Assembly: GCA_002310115.1 (NCBI GenBank)
Contig: DBYI01000057.1
Coordinates: 1 to 61,622, forward strand
DNA length: 61,622 nucleotides
DNA from: Ruminococcus flavefaciens
Lineage (GTDB): Bacteria; Bacillota; Clostridia; Oscillospirales; Ruminococcaceae
Reading direction: 5' to 3'
Shown here: positions 60,452 through 61,622 of the stretch, piece by piece
Layout: the number at the start of each line of letters is the position of its first letter
How positions within the stretch are numbered: the first letter of the stretch is position 1
Made by a program: the position numbers and the translations under genes
Notes under the pieces: model-generated
Databases searched by the model: none
Told to the model about the DNA's origin: nothing
Seen by the model: only the letters and a program-made list of their open reading frames with translations

Positions 60452-61306
60452 CTATCCTACATTAAAGTACAGCTTTGCTTGTTTTAGATTTTCCGCAATA
60501 AGATTTTCGACAGTACCGTCATCATGAACACTATAGATCTTATCCCTTACATATCTTGGGAATAATTTTTCTATATCTTCATTATACTGGGCACCACACC
60601 CGGGGCTCTCTGAGGAAATTACTCTTAAAGAATCATTTTCCTTTACAAGTTCAAACCGACAAGGATAAGAACCTCCTGCGTCTTCATTCAGAACTCCACC
60701 GTCATATGAATATATGCATTCATTCACCCATGCATACACATAATAGCGATTCTCCGCCGCCTTCTCTGAAGAAAACACCGATACTGAACAGAAGTTCGCA
60801 GCATTTTCCGAATCAACAACATAATACTCTGGCGCGAGCACCTCGCTGAGAATATGGTCCTTCAACAAGCCATCGGTTGTTTTTTTGTCTATATATACCC
60901 GCTCATACGCAGGGTACCTGTCCGGCAATATTGCAACTCCCCTGCTTGTCAACACAACTATCAGAGACAATAACATTACTGCACACACAAGTGACATCAG
61001 GACAACTATCCTCACCGTTTTCTTTTTATTGGTAGTCTCTGAGTAGTCAGCTACCTTTACAAGAGTATCCTTCATCTCTCCGTTCATAGTCTCACTTTTC
61101 CTTTCACCGTCGATAAGCTCGCGAATGTCAACATCGTAGAAATCTGCGATCTCTACCAGAATACTGATATCCGGCATATTATTACCATTTTCCCATCTGC
61201 TTACAGTCCTGCCGGATACCCCAAAATGCTCTGCCAGCTGCTCCTGAGTCAGAGCCTTTTCTTTTCTAAGCTCCTTCAGGAAGCTGCCGATCCTAATCTG
61301 ATCCAT
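60452..61306 (-). CDS. XRE-family transcriptional regulator with membrane segment
   Basis: 284 residues. An N-terminal HTH of the XRE/Cro type (about 3-60: IGSFLKELRKEKALTQEQLA, then VSGRTVSRWENGNNMPD) is followed by one membrane span (about 97-120, VRIVVLMSLVCAVMLLSLIVVL) and an extracytoplasmic domain. It could sense an outside or membrane signal and act directly at DNA. ATG at 61306 has AAAGGAGG at eight bases; the 42 codons further upstream lack a ribosome site. A cassette promoter lies about 240 bases upstream. Confidence 0.85.
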   Translation of the reverse strand: MDQIRIGSFLKELRKEKALTQEQLAEHFGVSGRTVSRWENGNNMPDISILVEIADFYDVDIRELIDGERKSETMNGEMKDTLVKVADYSETTNKKKTVRIVVLMSLVCAVMLLSLIVVLTSRGVAILPDRYPAYERVYIDKKTTDGLLKDHILSEVLAPEYYVVDSENAANFCSVSVFSSEKAAENRYYVYAWVNECIYSYDGGVLNEDAGGSYPCRFELVKENDSLRVISSESPGCGAQYNEDIEKLFPRYVRDKIYSVHDDGTVENLIAENLKQAKLYFNVG

Positions 61307-61622
61307 TCCGTCGCCTCCTTTCGTCACAAGAATACCATGCCGTCCCGGAACAGTCAACGACACAAAGTGAGAAATGCCGTGTTTTGTTACCAGACATGAT
61401 TTGTCTTGTACAATTTTTGCCGATATATCCAATCAAAATCGAATACTATCGTCACCTTACTACTCAAAATCATAAAACCATTTTTTCTTCATATAAATCA
61501 TAGCTTTAATAATACATAAACTCCATAATATCCTTTCACATTAAAATTATACACTACACTGCCGCCCAAAGTCAAGGCTGCTGCCTACTGTGTCAAGCTT
61601 AGTGTAAAATAAAAGTAGGCAG
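61307..61622. other. Leader of the HTH gene and right window edge
   Basis: 316 bases without an assignable gene. They hold the long leader of the HTH gene and its cassette promoter (61546-61575). The last 40 bases include GGCAGCAGCC and an imperfect inverted repeat (GCCTACT..AGTAGGC) that may be a mobile element end. Confidence 0.5.
61546..61575 (-). promoter_or_regulatory. Cassette promoter of the HTH gene
   Basis: On the minus strand TTGACT (61570-61575), spacer TTGGGCGGCAGTGTAGTG and TATAAT (61546-61551), nearly identical to the block at 56970-56999. Confidence 0.82.

Noticed and set aside
1..61622. CRISPR array or intact prophage
   Set aside because: No regularly spaced direct repeats, cas genes or phage structural genes were seen; the repeats present are isolated blocks.

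Overview
The window looks like chromosome of an anaerobic Gram-positive bacterium of the Clostridia, most likely a Ruminococcus-type member of the Oscillospiraceae. This is an inference from gene content and style: strong AGGAGG ribosome sites, many near-consensus sigma-A promoters with 17-base spacers, large carbohydrate ABC importer operons with a DUF5696 protein and no ATPase gene, DUF4190 and DUF2752 membrane proteins, a citrate synthase/isocitrate dehydrogenase pair, and C_GCAxxG_C_C, VanZ and DUF4177 proteins. No rRNA, CRISPR array or intact prophage is present.

Layout. 0-2.5 kb: a membrane glycerophosphodiesterase and a small secreted protein. 2.75-14.7 kb: a minus-strand importer operon with one very large solute-binding protein, two complete permease pairs, a beta-propeller protein, a Yip1 membrane protein and a DUF5696 protein. 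15.2-17.3 kb: a plus-strand NatAB-like ABC exporter. 17.4-22.1 kb: three DUF4190 proteins, DUF2752, DeoD and a polysaccharide flippase. 22.3-29.5 kb: a second ABC operon that mixes sugar-importer permeases and a lipoprotein binding protein with an HlyD-type adaptor and a MacB-like ectodomain protein. 30.15-30.5 kb: tRNA-Gly, tRNA-Arg and tRNA-His. 30.6-34 kb: accessory genes and mobile scars behind tRNA-His. 34-51.6 kb: a metabolic block with a glutamine-amidotransferase-like hydrolase, a circularly permuted ATP-grasp/alpha-E/transglutaminase/M14 operon that also holds a Thr-rich small peptide and a RelA/SpoT-domain gene, citrate synthase and isocitrate dehydrogenase, a GH13 amylase, a FUSC-HAD fusion, a PEP/pyruvate-binding protein, a GNAT and NAD synthetase. 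51.8-61.6 kb: a second accessory island that begins at a truncated tRNA-His copy.

Main points. (1) Seven transcription units in the 34-50 kb block carry nearly the same leader. A small AGC/GCT hairpin with a six-base loop (A at position 1, G at 4) overlaps the 5' arm of an intrinsic terminator placed just before the ribosome site. This is the architecture of ANTAR-type antitermination, although the usual first hairpin is not visible. It would tie citrate synthase/IDH, NAD synthetase, the GATase, the ATP-grasp operon and the amylase into one, perhaps nitrogen-responsive, regulon. (2) The ATP-grasp operon couples a predicted peptide-ligating machine to an active/inactive M14 pair, a tiny Thr-rich protein and an alarmone-synthetase-like protein, and is the best candidate for an undescribed biochemical system. 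(3) The 51.8-61.6 kb island is built of single-gene units that share almost the same promoter block and a terminator block, with three copies of the tRNA-His downstream region nearby. It looks like a mosaic of gene cassettes or repeated integration at tRNA-His.
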